A stretch of DNA of 64,000 nucleotides, taken from the NCBI RefSeq assembly GCF_009834025.1, contig NZ_CP047156.1:3308067-3372066 (forward strand), given 5' to 3'. The DNA comes from Epidermidibacterium keratini. Its GTDB lineage: Bacteria > Actinomycetota > Actinomycetes > Mycobacteriales > Antricoccaceae. Shown here piece by piece: positions 17,572-25,878 of this stretch (its first letter is position 1; each line of letters begins with the position of its first letter). The notes below the pieces were generated by a model. That model saw only the letters and a list, made by a program, of their open reading frames with translations, did not search any database and was not told the origin of the DNA. The position numbers and the translations under genes were made by a program.

Positions 17572-18204
17572 GTGGCAACGATTTTGGTGACGGGGTTCGA
17601 GCCGTTCGGAGAAGATCGGGCAAACCCGAGTTCAGATGCGGTTCGCAACCTAGCGTCGAAATGGCAGGGCACAGACACCCTCGTAACCGAGATCTTGCCC
17701 GTTGCGTTTGATCACGGCGCGCGCCGGATGCGCGATCTCATCGCGAAGCACCGCCCCGACCTCGTGCTGGCGGTCGGCCTCGCCGGTGGCCGCAACGCCA
17801 TCAGCATCGAGCGGGTCGCGGTCAACCTCGTCGATGCGCGCATTCCAGACAACGCTGGAGCGCAGCCGATCGACGTACCCTCGGTTGACGGCGCACCTCC
17901 GGCGTACTTCACAACCCTGCCGGTAAAAGCGATCACCGCTGCCATCAACGACGCCGGCATCTCTACCGAGATCTCATACACCGCAGGCACTTTCGTGTGC
18001 AACCACGTCTTCTTCACTGCCCTTGACGCTGTCGAAGCTCGCGCGCGGGTCGGCTTTATCCACGTGCCGTGGGCCGACGGCCAGGCACCGGCAGACCAGG
18101 CGACGATGCCGATCGATGACATCGTCGAGGCGCTGGACATTGCCATCAGTACGGCGCTGCGACGCACCGACGATCTCGCCGAAGCGGGCGGAACGCTGTA
18201 CTGA
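17572..18204 (+). CDS. pcp: Pyroglutamyl-peptidase I
   Basis: This 210-residue cytoplasmic cysteine peptidase removes N-terminal pyroglutamate from peptides (family C15). The N-terminus ILVTGFEPFGEDRANPSS is the family hallmark. The catalytic triad is visible: Glu in SIERVAVN, Cys in AGTFVCNHVFF and His in GFIHVPW. Length fits the family (200-220). Start GTG 17572 (VATILVTG) is chosen over TTG 17566 because it gives the usual distance to the VTGFEPFG motif. It is flanked on the left by repeats and converges with the duplicated-domain gene 6 bp away. No regulatory site recognised. Confidence 0.95.
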   Translation: MATILVTGFEPFGEDRANPSSDAVRNLASKWQGTDTLVTEILPVAFDHGARRMRDLIAKHRPDLVLAVGLAGGRNAISIERVAVNLVDARIPDNAGAQPIDVPSVDGAPPAYFTTLPVKAITAAINDAGISTEISYTAGTFVCNHVFFTALDAVEARARVGFIHVPWADGQAPADQATMPIDDIVEALDIAISTALRRTDDLAEAGGTLY

Positions 18205-18210
18205 CAGCAG

Positions 18211-19770
18211 TTACAGAATTCGGCGCCCCGCGCCGTGCTCAGTGATTAGCTCACCCATCGATGCTCCGGGATGCGCGGTCGCTAGCTCGACGATCTTGGC
18301 GCTGTCGATCTGGTAGCCGTTCTGGAACTGCTGCCCGGCGAAGCTCAGCACGCAGTCGTCGGGCAACTGCAGGAACGGTACTAGCGCCGGCATCATCGCG
18401 ACGAGCGTCCCCGCTGGAATCCCTTGCAGCATTCGCTCATTGTCGCTCGTCGCGCGGGAGACGCTCAGCATCCAGCCAGAGCGCCTGCGCCCCTCCGCCG
18501 ACACCTGCTGGTCCTGGGGGAGCGGAACGCGCTCAAACACCAGCGGCTCGGGCGCGCCGCTGCGATACGCATCAAAAGCCGCCCGCTGCACGGATACTTC
18601 GTCGCTCATCGTGGTGTTGCTTGCTTGCACACCGGCATCGCGCACGACCTCGGCCTGGGCGGCGGCGATGCGCAGTGCCACTGTCAGATCATCAACCCGC
18701 TCACGGTGAAAGCTCATCGGGTCGGCGTAGTTCGGCGCCATGATCGCGTGCGTCGTCTCGCCGGTCTGTTGCAACGAAAACACGTTAAACCCCAGCCCGA
18801 TCGCGAACCCGTCGCGCAGCTCCTCGGGGGTACGGCGCGCAAAGTGCGAGACCACCGATGCGGCATTCGGCGCCAGCTCAGTGGAGGACTTCGTCGTCAA
18901 GGTCAGCTCGCCGACCTGATGCTCCTGGGTCTGCAGGCCTGCCGCCGGTTCGTCGGTCGGCGCAGCAACGCCCGGCGTCCCAACACCCGGACCGTCCGGA
19001 GCGGACGCATCGGCCGGCATCGGTGCCGCCGGCTCCTCGGCCGACCTTCCCGCGCCCGCACCAGAACCGTCCAGGAACACTCGGATCGGCGTCGTCTGCT
19101 GCCACGCGGCGCGGAACGTGGCGCCGTTGAACTCCGCCGCCGACCCAGCGGGCAGCGCCAAGAACGGGATGATCGACGGCGCCAACGAGACAAGCCGCCC
19201 TGACACGACCTCCTCAGTACGTCGACCGCGGCGCTTGGCCTCTTCACTGGTCGACAGTGTCCAGCCCGAGTCCCGAGCCTCCCCAGCCTCGACCTGCTGC
19301 GGTGTCGGTGCGCTCAACCGGGCAAGCACGAGGCTGTCGTTGCCACCGGAGGCCAGCACGTCCATCGCCGCGCGCTGGACGGTGACGCTCAGCGTCACCT
19401 CGGACGGCGCTACGCCGACCCCCGAGCGGAGTACGACGTCGCGCTGGGCAGCCTCAATCCACAGTGCGGTCGTCAGGTCATCGGTGCGCGTGCGTTGGAA
19501 GTTGTCGGTATCGCGGTAGTCGAAAGTCAGGACCGTGAACTGCTGCGGTCCGGTTTGAGACAGCCAATACGGGTTGAAGCCGAGCATCGTCGGCTCACCG
19601 TCAGTCAGCCGTCCGGCCTCGGCCATCGCAAACACCCGGTCCACGATGTCGCGGGTCTCGCCGATGAGCTCGGGCGCGACCCGGAGGATGAGCTGGAAGC
19701 TTCCCCCGTTGATGGGCACGCTGACGGGTTCGGAGGTTGGACGGGGCAGCGGGAACGGCGTTGGGCTCAC
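18211..19770 (-). CDS. Hypothetical protein with two homologous halves
   Basis: This 519-residue protein is not recognised. It consists of two copies of a domain of about 200 residues (about 20-240 and 295-505) joined by a 45-residue linker rich in Ala, Pro, Gly and Asp. Matching landmarks occur in the same order: GFNPYWLSQTG / GFNVFSLQQTG, RTRTDDLTTALWIEAAQ / RERVDDLTVALRIAAAQ, SVTVQRAAMDVLASG / EVSVQRAAFDAYRSG, SGWTLSTS / SGWMLSVS, and SIIPFLALP / ALVPFLQLP. There is no signal peptide, membrane segment or known catalytic motif. The GTG start is followed by a Pro-rich N-terminus. An internal duplication is clear; the function is not known. Confidence 0.75.
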   Translation of the reverse strand: MSPTPFPLPRPTSEPVSVPINGGSFQLILRVAPELIGETRDIVDRVFAMAEAGRLTDGEPTMLGFNPYWLSQTGPQQFTVLTFDYRDTDNFQRTRTDDLTTALWIEAAQRDVVLRSGVGVAPSEVTLSVTVQRAAMDVLASGGNDSLVLARLSAPTPQQVEAGEARDSGWTLSTSEEAKRRGRRTEEVVSGRLVSLAPSIIPFLALPAGSAAEFNGATFRAAWQQTTPIRVFLDGSGAGAGRSAEEPAAPMPADASAPDGPGVGTPGVAAPTDEPAAGLQTQEHQVGELTLTTKSSTELAPNAASVVSHFARRTPEELRDGFAIGLGFNVFSLQQTGETTHAIMAPNYADPMSFHRERVDDLTVALRIAAAQAEVVRDAGVQASNTTMSDEVSVQRAAFDAYRSGAPEPLVFERVPLPQDQQVSAEGRRRSGWMLSVSRATSDNERMLQGIPAGTLVAMMPALVPFLQLPDDCVLSFAGQQFQNGYQIDSAKIVELATAHPGASMGELITEHGAGRRIL

Positions 19771-19843
19771 GGCGTTGTCACTTTCGTAGTCGAGCGGCCT
19801 TAAGGGGGAGTCGGCTGCGAATAGGTGTTGCCGACGACGATAC

Positions 19844-20599
19844 CTAGTAATAGACGGCCAGGGGGCCGTGCGGACCCTCGATGACCTGCACCGGAGTATC
19901 GAATACCTCGCTCAGCACCGGGCCGGTGATGATCTGCGACGGCGGCCCGAACTCGACCACCCGCCCGTCCTTGATCGCGCAGATCTGGTCGGCGTAGCGG
20001 CCGGCGAAGTTGATGTCGTGCAGCACGATCACTACCGTGCGTTGCAGCTCCTCCGCAGCGCGTGCCAGGTGCTGCATCATCTGCACCGACCGCCGCATGT
20101 CGAGGTTGTTGAGCGGCTCATCGAGCAGCACGTAGTCGGTGTCCTGCGACAGCACCATCGCGACGTACGCCCTCTGTCGCTGCCCGCCGGAAAGCTGGTC
20201 GAGATAGCGGTTCTCCAGCCCCGCCAGATCCAGGAAGTCGATCGCACTGCTGACAATCCGCTCGTCGTCGGCGGTCAACCTTCCCTTGGTATAAGGAAAG
20301 CGGCCGAACGCGACCAGCTGGCGCACCGTCAGGCGGGTGACGAAGTGGTTTTCCTGACGCAGGATCGACACGATCTTGGCCAGGTCCTTCGACGCCGTAC
20401 TCGACACGTCATAACCGGCGATCTCAATCGCGCCCTCGTCGAGCCCGAGCAGCCGACCCATCATGGTCAGCAGCGTCGACTTGCCCGCACCGTTGGGGCC
20501 CACAAGCGCCGTGATGCCGCCCTGCGGAATCACCAGGTCGACCGGTCCGATCTGCACCTCGGTGCCGTAGGACTTCGTTACCGAGCGCAGCTCAATCAC
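19844..20599 (-). CDS. Iron-siderophore ABC transporter, ATP-binding protein
   Basis: The 251-residue ATPase of a FecCDE/FepC-type importer. Walker A GPNGAGKST (about residues 34-42), Q-loop SILRQENHF, signature LSGGQRQRAY, Walker B YVLLDEPLNNLD and switch His VVIVLHDINFA are all present. GTG 20599 is chosen as start because it overlaps the permease stop by 4 bp (GTGA) and gives the family start VIELRSVTKSYG; the long open frame upstream is antisense-free shadow of the permease gene. It is last in a four-gene operon with two permeases and a binding protein and shares their DtxR-type control. Confidence 0.95.
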   Translation of the reverse strand: MIELRSVTKSYGTEVQIGPVDLVIPQGGITALVGPNGAGKSTLLTMMGRLLGLDEGAIEIAGYDVSSTASKDLAKIVSILRQENHFVTRLTVRQLVAFGRFPYTKGRLTADDERIVSSAIDFLDLAGLENRYLDQLSGGQRQRAYVAMVLSQDTDYVLLDEPLNNLDMRRSVQMMQHLARAAEELQRTVVIVLHDINFAGRYADQICAIKDGRVVEFGPPSQIITGPVLSEVFDTPVQVIEGPHGPLAVYY

Positions 20600-21663
20600 A
20601 GCCGCCCCTTTCGCAGGATGACGAACAGGAAGACCGAGCCGCCGACGAGCTCGATGATGATCGAGACGACCCCTTCGGCGTAGAAGAGGTTCTTCATCAC
20701 GAAGTACGCCCCGGCGATTACGACGTAGCCGATCAACGCCGCCACCGGGAAGAGGTAGCGGTGGTCGTAGGTGTCGGTCAGCTGGTAGGCCAGCGTCGCG
20801 ACGAGGAACCCGAGGAAGATCATCGGGCCCACGAGCGCTGTCGAGACCGCCATCAGGATCGACACCAGCAGCAGCGTCCGGATCAGCTCGCTGCGATGGC
20901 TCATGCCGAGCCCGATACACGCATCGCGGCCAAGTGCGATCACGTTGAGCCGGCGCGATCGCGTCCACAGCAGCCCGGCAGCGACCAGGCACAGCGGGAT
21001 GGCCAGCGGCAGATAGCTCGGGTCGGCGTTCGAGACGTTGCCGAACAGCCGGGCCGCGAGTACGTCGAACTCGCTCGGGCTCAGCAGTCGCTGCATGAAC
21101 GTCGAGACCGACCCGAGTCCGGCGCCCAGGATGATGCCGATCAACAGCATGATCTGCAGGTTGCCGTAGCGCCCGGAGAGCAGCCAACCGTAGAGCACCA
21201 AGGCGAAGCCGACCATGATCACGATTTGCATCGCGAACTGCGGCACGCCCTGGATCGCGACAATGCCTGCCACGCCTAGGAAGTACGCCGCCGCGGTCTG
21301 GATCGCGTCATACAGCGACTCGAAGCCCATCACCGACGGCGTGATGATGCGGTTGTTGGTGACGGTCTGAAACGCGACGGTCGCGGTCGCCTGGCACACC
21401 GCGACCACAGCCAGCACGATCACATTGGTGGCGCGGAGCTCGGCGATCCGCCAGAAGCCGCTTGATCCGACCGGCATCGGGTTGTCCCAGGCGAGCAGCC
21501 CAAACGTGAACGCGACAGCGAGTACGCCGAGCGACGTCGCCAGGATCCAGAAGCGCCGCCGCGCGCGGCCGGTCGCCAGCGAGCCGGAGTGCCGCCGACC
21601 GGAGTGACCGTTGGGCGCGACCGGGGTAGTAGGAGTCGTCCGCACTGCGATGATGTCAGCCAT
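20596..21663 (-). CDS. Iron-siderophore ABC transporter, permease 2 (FecCD family)
   Basis: A 355-residue polytopic membrane protein of the BtuC/FecCD family. After a charged N-terminus of about 35 residues it has a first hydrophobic helix (FWILATSLGVLAVAFTFGLL), then a string of membrane segments including NRIITPSVMGFESLYDAIQ and the GPMIFLGFLVATLAYQLTD segment typical of the family near the ATPase-contact loop. It overlaps the upstream permease by 8 bp and the downstream ATPase by 4 bp, indicating translational coupling. With its neighbour it should form the heterodimeric pore for a ferric-siderophore. Confidence 0.93.
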   Translation of the reverse strand: MADIIAVRTTPTTPVAPNGHSGRRHSGSLATGRARRRFWILATSLGVLAVAFTFGLLAWDNPMPVGSSGFWRIAELRATNVIVLAVVAVCQATATVAFQTVTNNRIITPSVMGFESLYDAIQTAAAYFLGVAGIVAIQGVPQFAMQIVIMVGFALVLYGWLLSGRYGNLQIMLLIGIILGAGLGSVSTFMQRLLSPSEFDVLAARLFGNVSNADPSYLPLAIPLCLVAAGLLWTRSRRLNVIALGRDACIGLGMSHRSELIRTLLLVSILMAVSTALVGPMIFLGFLVATLAYQLTDTYDHRYLFPVAALIGYVVIAGAYFVMKNLFYAEGVVSIIIELVGGSVFLFVILRKGRL

Positions 21664-22642
21664 ATCGGCGCTGCCTGAGCAACAGGAAGATGAACACGAT
21701 CGCGCCGACGATCCCCAGGATCAGCGACACCGGAATCTCAAACGGCATGATCAGCGTGCGGCCAATCAGGTCGCACACGGTGACGATCGCAATGCCCAGC
21801 ATGCACACCCACGGAAGGTTGCTGCGCAGATCGTCACCGCGCACCATCGAGACCACGTTCGGCACGATCAGCCCGATAAACGGCAGGTTGCCGACGACTA
21901 CCGTGACGACGCCGGTCGCGATCGCGATCAGCGCCGTACCGATCAGCACAATGCGGTTGTAGTTGAGTCCGACGTTGGTCGCGAACTCCTCGCCGAGCCC
22001 GGCCACGGTAAACCGGTCGGCGGCGATGAAGACCGCCACCGCTACCAACGCGACGATCCACAGCAGCTCGTACTGCCCGCGGATCACCGAGGTGAAGCTC
22101 CCGGCAAACCACACCCCGAGGCTCTGCAAGGTGTCAGTCTTCAGCGCAATGAAGGTCGATACCGAGCTGACCACCGCGCCGAGCATGATGCCGACGATCG
22201 GCACGATCAGCGACGACCGCAGAGTGACGCGGCGTAGAAAGAGGAAGAACACCATCGTCCCGACGAATGCCGCGATGACCGCACCGACCATGCGGGTGGA
22301 GACGCTGGCGCCGGGGATCAGCACCATCACCGCGAGCAAGCCGAGACCCGCCCACTCCGTCGTACCCGTCGTAGTCGGCTCGACAAAGCGGTTCTGGGTC
22401 AGCAGCTGCATCACCAGACCGCACATCGCCATCGCCGCGCCGGCCAGCACGAGAGCAATCGTGCGCGGAATCCGGGTGATGGCGAACATCTCGCCGCCAT
22501 CACCGGCCCCGAAGACGTCGTACACGCCGGTCAGCAGCGACAGGGCAAGAAGTGCTGCGACGACGGCGATCCCGACGAGCAGCTTCCAGTCGAAGAGCCG
22601 CCCGCGCGTGTGCGTGGGCGGCGTCTCCACTGTTGAGGTCAC
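21656..22642 (-). CDS. Iron-siderophore ABC transporter, permease 1 (FecCD family)
   Basis: This 328-residue polytopic membrane protein has the FecCD signatures: RIPRTIALVLAGAAMAMCG near the first helices, NRFVEPTTTGTTEWAGLG (the N-R-(F/L)-x-x-P-x-x-x-G pattern) and PFIGLIVPNVVSMVRGDD close to the C-terminus. GTG 22642 (VTSTVETPPTH) is preferred as start because it falls 7 bp after the binding-protein stop; a frame extension to 22678 would overlap that gene by 29 bp. It pairs with the following permease gene. Confidence 0.93.
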   Translation of the reverse strand: MTSTVETPPTHTRGRLFDWKLLVGIAVVAALLALSLLTGVYDVFGAGDGGEMFAITRIPRTIALVLAGAAMAMCGLVMQLLTQNRFVEPTTTGTTEWAGLGLLAVMVLIPGASVSTRMVGAVIAAFVGTMVFFLFLRRVTLRSSLIVPIVGIMLGAVVSSVSTFIALKTDTLQSLGVWFAGSFTSVIRGQYELLWIVALVAVAVFIAADRFTVAGLGEEFATNVGLNYNRIVLIGTALIAIATGVVTVVVGNLPFIGLIVPNVVSMVRGDDLRSNLPWVCMLGIAIVTVCDLIGRTLIMPFEIPVSLILGIVGAIVFIFLLLRQRRYG

Positions 22643-22649
22643 CGGGGGG

Positions 22650-23639
22650 CTACTTGGTCGCCTCGAGCGCGTCGGCAAACGCGTTGAAGAACTCGGTGTA
22701 GGTCTGGATGCTCTCGTTGGTGTAGGTATCGGCTGGCATGTAGACGATCTGCTTGTCCTGCACAGCGGTCACGTTGGCCAGTGCCGCCGACCCTTCGAGT
22801 ACGTCGGCAGCCGGCGAGTACGACGGGTCATCGGCCGCGATTGCCGCGTCGCGGTCCATCACCAGGATCCAGTCCGGGTTGGACGAAGCGATCGCCTCGA
22901 CCGAGATGTCATCGCCCTGGTCGCCACTGCCGCCGTCGGCGACCTCGAGAGCAGGGGTGAGCCCGAAGGTGTCGTAGAGCGGGCCGAGGGTGCGCCCGAT
23001 GCTCGGTGCGATGTAGCCGATCTCGCCGCCAGTGGTCGTCACCGCCATCACCGTCGCGCTCGAGTCGTACGCCGCCTGGACTCGCTTGATCGAGGACTCG
23101 AACTCGCTGACGAGCTGCTGCGCCTCGTCTTGCTTGCCGAAGATCTCACCGAGTGTCGTGGTCTGGCGGATCAGCTCGTCGGTGAACGGCTCGCCCTCAC
23201 GCGGTTCGAGGTTGACGATCGTGGCGTCGGGTACGAGCTCGGCGATCTTGTCTTCGTGCTGGGTGAAGCGCTGGCCATTGATCACTAGGTCTGGCTCGGC
23301 GGCCACGATCGCCTCGAGGTCGGGCTCGTTGTGGGTGCCGATGTCGATGATCGAGTCGTCCTTCGTATAGGAGATGGTGTCGGGCATCAGCGACACGGCT
23401 GCGGCCGACAGCTCGATGTCCCAGCTGGCGAGCGTCTCGAAGGTCCGGTTATCCAGTGCGACGACCGAACTCGGCGGGGTCGCCACGGTTTGGGACCCGC
23501 TGTTGTCCTCGATCTCGATCGTGCTCGACGAGCCGGACGACTTCGCCGCGTCGTCCGCCCCCGATGCGGAGTAGCCGGCGAAGAGAAGCCCTGAGGCGGT
23601 GAGGATTGCGGCCGGCATGAGCGAGCGGCGAAGGGGCAC
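22650..23639 (-). CDS. Siderophore-binding protein with altered lipobox
   Basis: This 329-residue periplasmic-binding-type protein (FepB/FecB class) has the typical core VVALDNRTFETLASWDIELSAAA, PDLEAIVAAEPDLVI and NPDWILVMDRD. The GTG start at 23639 is set by an AAGGAG sequence 8 bp upstream. The signal peptide reads ILTASGLLFAGYSASG: where a lipoprotein would have LAGC, this has AGY (codon TAC, one base from TGC). There is no cysteine anywhere in the protein, so normal lipid anchoring is impossible. It is first in the importer operon. The binding function is likely; the ligand is unknown. Confidence 0.9.
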   Translation of the reverse strand: MPLRRSLMPAAILTASGLLFAGYSASGADDAAKSSGSSSTIEIEDNSGSQTVATPPSSVVALDNRTFETLASWDIELSAAAVSLMPDTISYTKDDSIIDIGTHNEPDLEAIVAAEPDLVINGQRFTQHEDKIAELVPDATIVNLEPREGEPFTDELIRQTTTLGEIFGKQDEAQQLVSEFESSIKRVQAAYDSSATVMAVTTTGGEIGYIAPSIGRTLGPLYDTFGLTPALEVADGGSGDQGDDISVEAIASSNPDWILVMDRDAAIAADDPSYSPAADVLEGSAALANVTAVQDKQIVYMPADTYTNESIQTYTEFFNAFADALEATK

Positions 23640-23668
23640 GGGTGAACTCCTTGGAGGCGGGATTGGAA

Positions 23669-23700
23669 AGGCTACCCTAACTTAAGTAAGGCATACCTTT
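23669..23700 (-). promoter_or_regulatory. DtxR/IdeR-like iron boxes upstream of the siderophore importer
   Basis: The stretch AGGCTACCCTAACTTAAGTA followed by AGGCATACCTTT holds two overlapping approximate matches to the DtxR/IdeR consensus TTAGGTTAGGCTAACCTAA (about 13 of 19 positions each by hand count), offset by roughly 15 bp. It lies 30-60 bp before the start of the binding-protein gene. The expected effect is repression of the importer by iron-loaded DtxR/IdeR. Confidence 0.65.
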
Positions 23701-23777
23701 GCAAGGCTCTCGCGCATTGTGGATATGTGACCCATGGCTCGATCCGCGCGCGGCCGCCCGGCCGGTCGTGACGTGTA

Positions 23778-23790
23778 CTACATCGTGTAG
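23778..23790. promoter_or_regulatory. Palindromic operator CTACA-TCG-TGTAG (BlaI/CopY type)
   Basis: A perfect inverted repeat of 5 bp with a 3-bp spacer lies 12 bp before the first gene of the copper operon. BlaI/MecI/CopY regulators bind TACA-N-TGTA-type palindromes, and a member of that family is the third gene of this operon, so this is the likely autoregulatory operator. Confidence 0.65.
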
Positions 23791-23802
23791 AGTTCGTTGA
23801 CT

Positions 23803-25878
23803 GTGAGCGTCGCTGAGCAACCCCAGCGAAGACCAATCCGCTGGTGGGCCCGCGGGGTCTTCGCGCTAAGTCTTCTTCTCGTCATCGCCTGGCCCGTGGC
23901 GACGACCTTGTCATTGGGCGAGGTCGGCTACGACCGTCGTGGGTTCGCCGGTCTCACCACCGGTGTGATCACCAGCGTCCTGCGCTCGCTCGCCGACTTC
24001 ACCGGCTGGCTGGTCGTGGGATCGCTGATCTGCGGGCTTTTCGTCATCGGACTGACGAAGTCACGCGACCTTCCGCTGCGCGGCTCTTTCGAGCTGCGAC
24101 TGCTGCGCATCACATCAGGCTGGTGGGCAGTGCTTTCGCTGCTCATGGTCGGCGCGGAGGCCGCGGATGCCAACGGCGTACCGCTCAGCGAGGCGCTGTC
24201 ACCGGAGGTCATGCTCTCGCTCGTCCCGGAGACCGACTACGCCCGCGCCTGGCTGCTGTGCTTCGCCTGCGCGACGATCGTCTTCATCCTCAGCACCGTC
24301 GCCTCGCTGTGGCGTCACCTGCTGGTCCCACTCGTGCTGTCGATGATCGGCGTACTCGCACCGGTGGTCGTCGGCTCCATCCTCGTCGGCCCGGACCACG
24401 ACTTCGGCAGCGACGGCGGCACCATCCTCGCCGTCATCTCGGCCGCCGCTCTCGGGTCGGTCGTCACGCTCACGCTGCGTCTGGCGTGTGGACGCGACCT
24501 CGACATGGTCGCGGCGCGACGCCTGGCAACCCTCGGCACCATCGCGATGCCGGTCGCGCTCGCCAGCGAGGTGCTGGTCGTCTGGTTCAAGCTGGCCGGA
24601 TCGCCGATCACCGGAGGGCTCGCCGGACAGATCAGCATGGTGCGCCTGGCATGTCTTGCCGTGCTGACCGCGCTGGCGTTCTGGCTACGGCACGTCGTAC
24701 GCCGTGCCGAGGGCGTCACCGCGTCGATGCGGATCGCCGTGCTCGTCGCGGGCCTGGTCGCCGCGGTCTCGCTCGGCGGGCAGATCGCGATGACGCGGTT
24801 CCTGTCGCCGCAGTACTACGTCCCGACATCGATCACCGAGATCTTCCTCGGCTTCAACGTCCCCGAGGCACCCACGGCGGGGGAGCTGTTTGGCCACTGG
24901 CGGATCAACGTGCTGTTTGCCGTCCTGGCCGCCGCGGGTCTCATCTCGTACGGCGCCGCACTCTGGCGCCTGCGACGGCGTGGCGACGCGTGGCCGGTCG
25001 GGCGCACCGTCAGCTGGGTTCTTGGCTGGGCGATCATCGTGTTTGCCACGAGCTCGGGCTTTGGGCGGTACTCCGCGCCGGACTTCGGCGTGCACATGAT
25101 CGTGCACATGTCGCTGAACATGGTCGGTCCGCTGTTCCTGGTCATGGGCGGCGCGATCACCCTGTTCCTGCGGGCCTCGACGCCGTCGCGCACGGCGGGC
25201 CCGCACGAGATGATCACCAGCGCGCTGAACTCGCCTGCGCTGGGCCGGCTCTACCACCCGCTGCTGGTCTTCGCGCTGTTCGTCGGCTCCTACTACGCGC
25301 TCTACCTCACGCCACTGTTTGGCAACCTGATCCGTTACCACTGGGCGCACCAGGCGATGAACATCCACTTCCTGGTGGTCGGCTACCTCTTCTTCGGGCT
25401 CGCCATCGGGGTCGACCGCACCCCGCGCCAGCTGCCACACGTCGGCAAGCTTGGCTTCGTGTTTGCCGCGATGCCGTTCCACGCGTTCTTCGGTGTTGCG
25501 TTGATGTCGACGTCGGCGATCATCGCCGAGGAGTTCTACAACTACCTCGATCTGCCCTGGATGGATCTGACCGCTTCGCAGCGGATGGGCGGGGGAGTCG
25601 CCTGGGCCGGCAGCGAGATCCCGCTGCTGATCGTCGTGATCGCGCTGGTCGCGCAGTGGTCGCGACTCGACAACCGCGAGGCCAAACGCAAAGACCGCCA
25701 CTACGACAGCGGTCTGGACACCGAGTACGACGCCTACAACGAGATGCTGCGCTCGCTGAGCGATCGCGACGGTGGCGCCGGAGCAGCCCGCGGCGCCAGC
25801 CCGGCACGCGGCCCGGTCCCGAGCGCGACCGGCTCATCTCCCACTGACACGACGACCGGAAAGAGCGAGCAGCCATGA
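23803..25878 (+). CDS. Fusion of CopD-type copper protein and CtaG cytochrome oxidase assembly protein
   Basis: This 691-residue polytopic membrane protein has an N-terminal half of about eight helices resembling CopD (copper uptake) and a C-terminal half resembling caa3-type CtaG: HMIVHMSLNMVGPLFLVMGG, NIHFLVVGYLFFGLAIG, FHAFFGVALM with conserved His and Met residues suited to copper. The C-terminal tail (about 640-691) is hydrophilic, rich in Ala, Gly, Ser and Pro. Start GTG 23803 is favoured; TTG 23797 is possible. It overlaps the P-type ATPase gene by 4 bp (ATGA). The context indicates copper handling for respiratory oxidase assembly or detoxification. Confidence 0.88.
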   Translation: MSVAEQPQRRPIRWWARGVFALSLLLVIAWPVATTLSLGEVGYDRRGFAGLTTGVITSVLRSLADFTGWLVVGSLICGLFVIGLTKSRDLPLRGSFELRLLRITSGWWAVLSLLMVGAEAADANGVPLSEALSPEVMLSLVPETDYARAWLLCFACATIVFILSTVASLWRHLLVPLVLSMIGVLAPVVVGSILVGPDHDFGSDGGTILAVISAAALGSVVTLTLRLACGRDLDMVAARRLATLGTIAMPVALASEVLVVWFKLAGSPITGGLAGQISMVRLACLAVLTALAFWLRHVVRRAEGVTASMRIAVLVAGLVAAVSLGGQIAMTRFLSPQYYVPTSITEIFLGFNVPEAPTAGELFGHWRINVLFAVLAAAGLISYGAALWRLRRRGDAWPVGRTVSWVLGWAIIVFATSSGFGRYSAPDFGVHMIVHMSLNMVGPLFLVMGGAITLFLRASTPSRTAGPHEMITSALNSPALGRLYHPLLVFALFVGSYYALYLTPLFGNLIRYHWAHQAMNIHFLVVGYLFFGLAIGVDRTPRQLPHVGKLGFVFAAMPFHAFFGVALMSTSAIIAEEFYNYLDLPWMDLTASQRMGGGVAWAGSEIPLLIVVIALVAQWSRLDNREAKRKDRHYDSGLDTEYDAYNEMLRSLSDRDGGAGAARGASPARGPVPSATGSSPTDTTTGKSEQP

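Noticed and set aside
22134-23288. Long plus-strand open frame antisense to the importer genes
   Set aside because: High-GC shadow of the permease and binding-protein genes; codon use and composition do not look coding.
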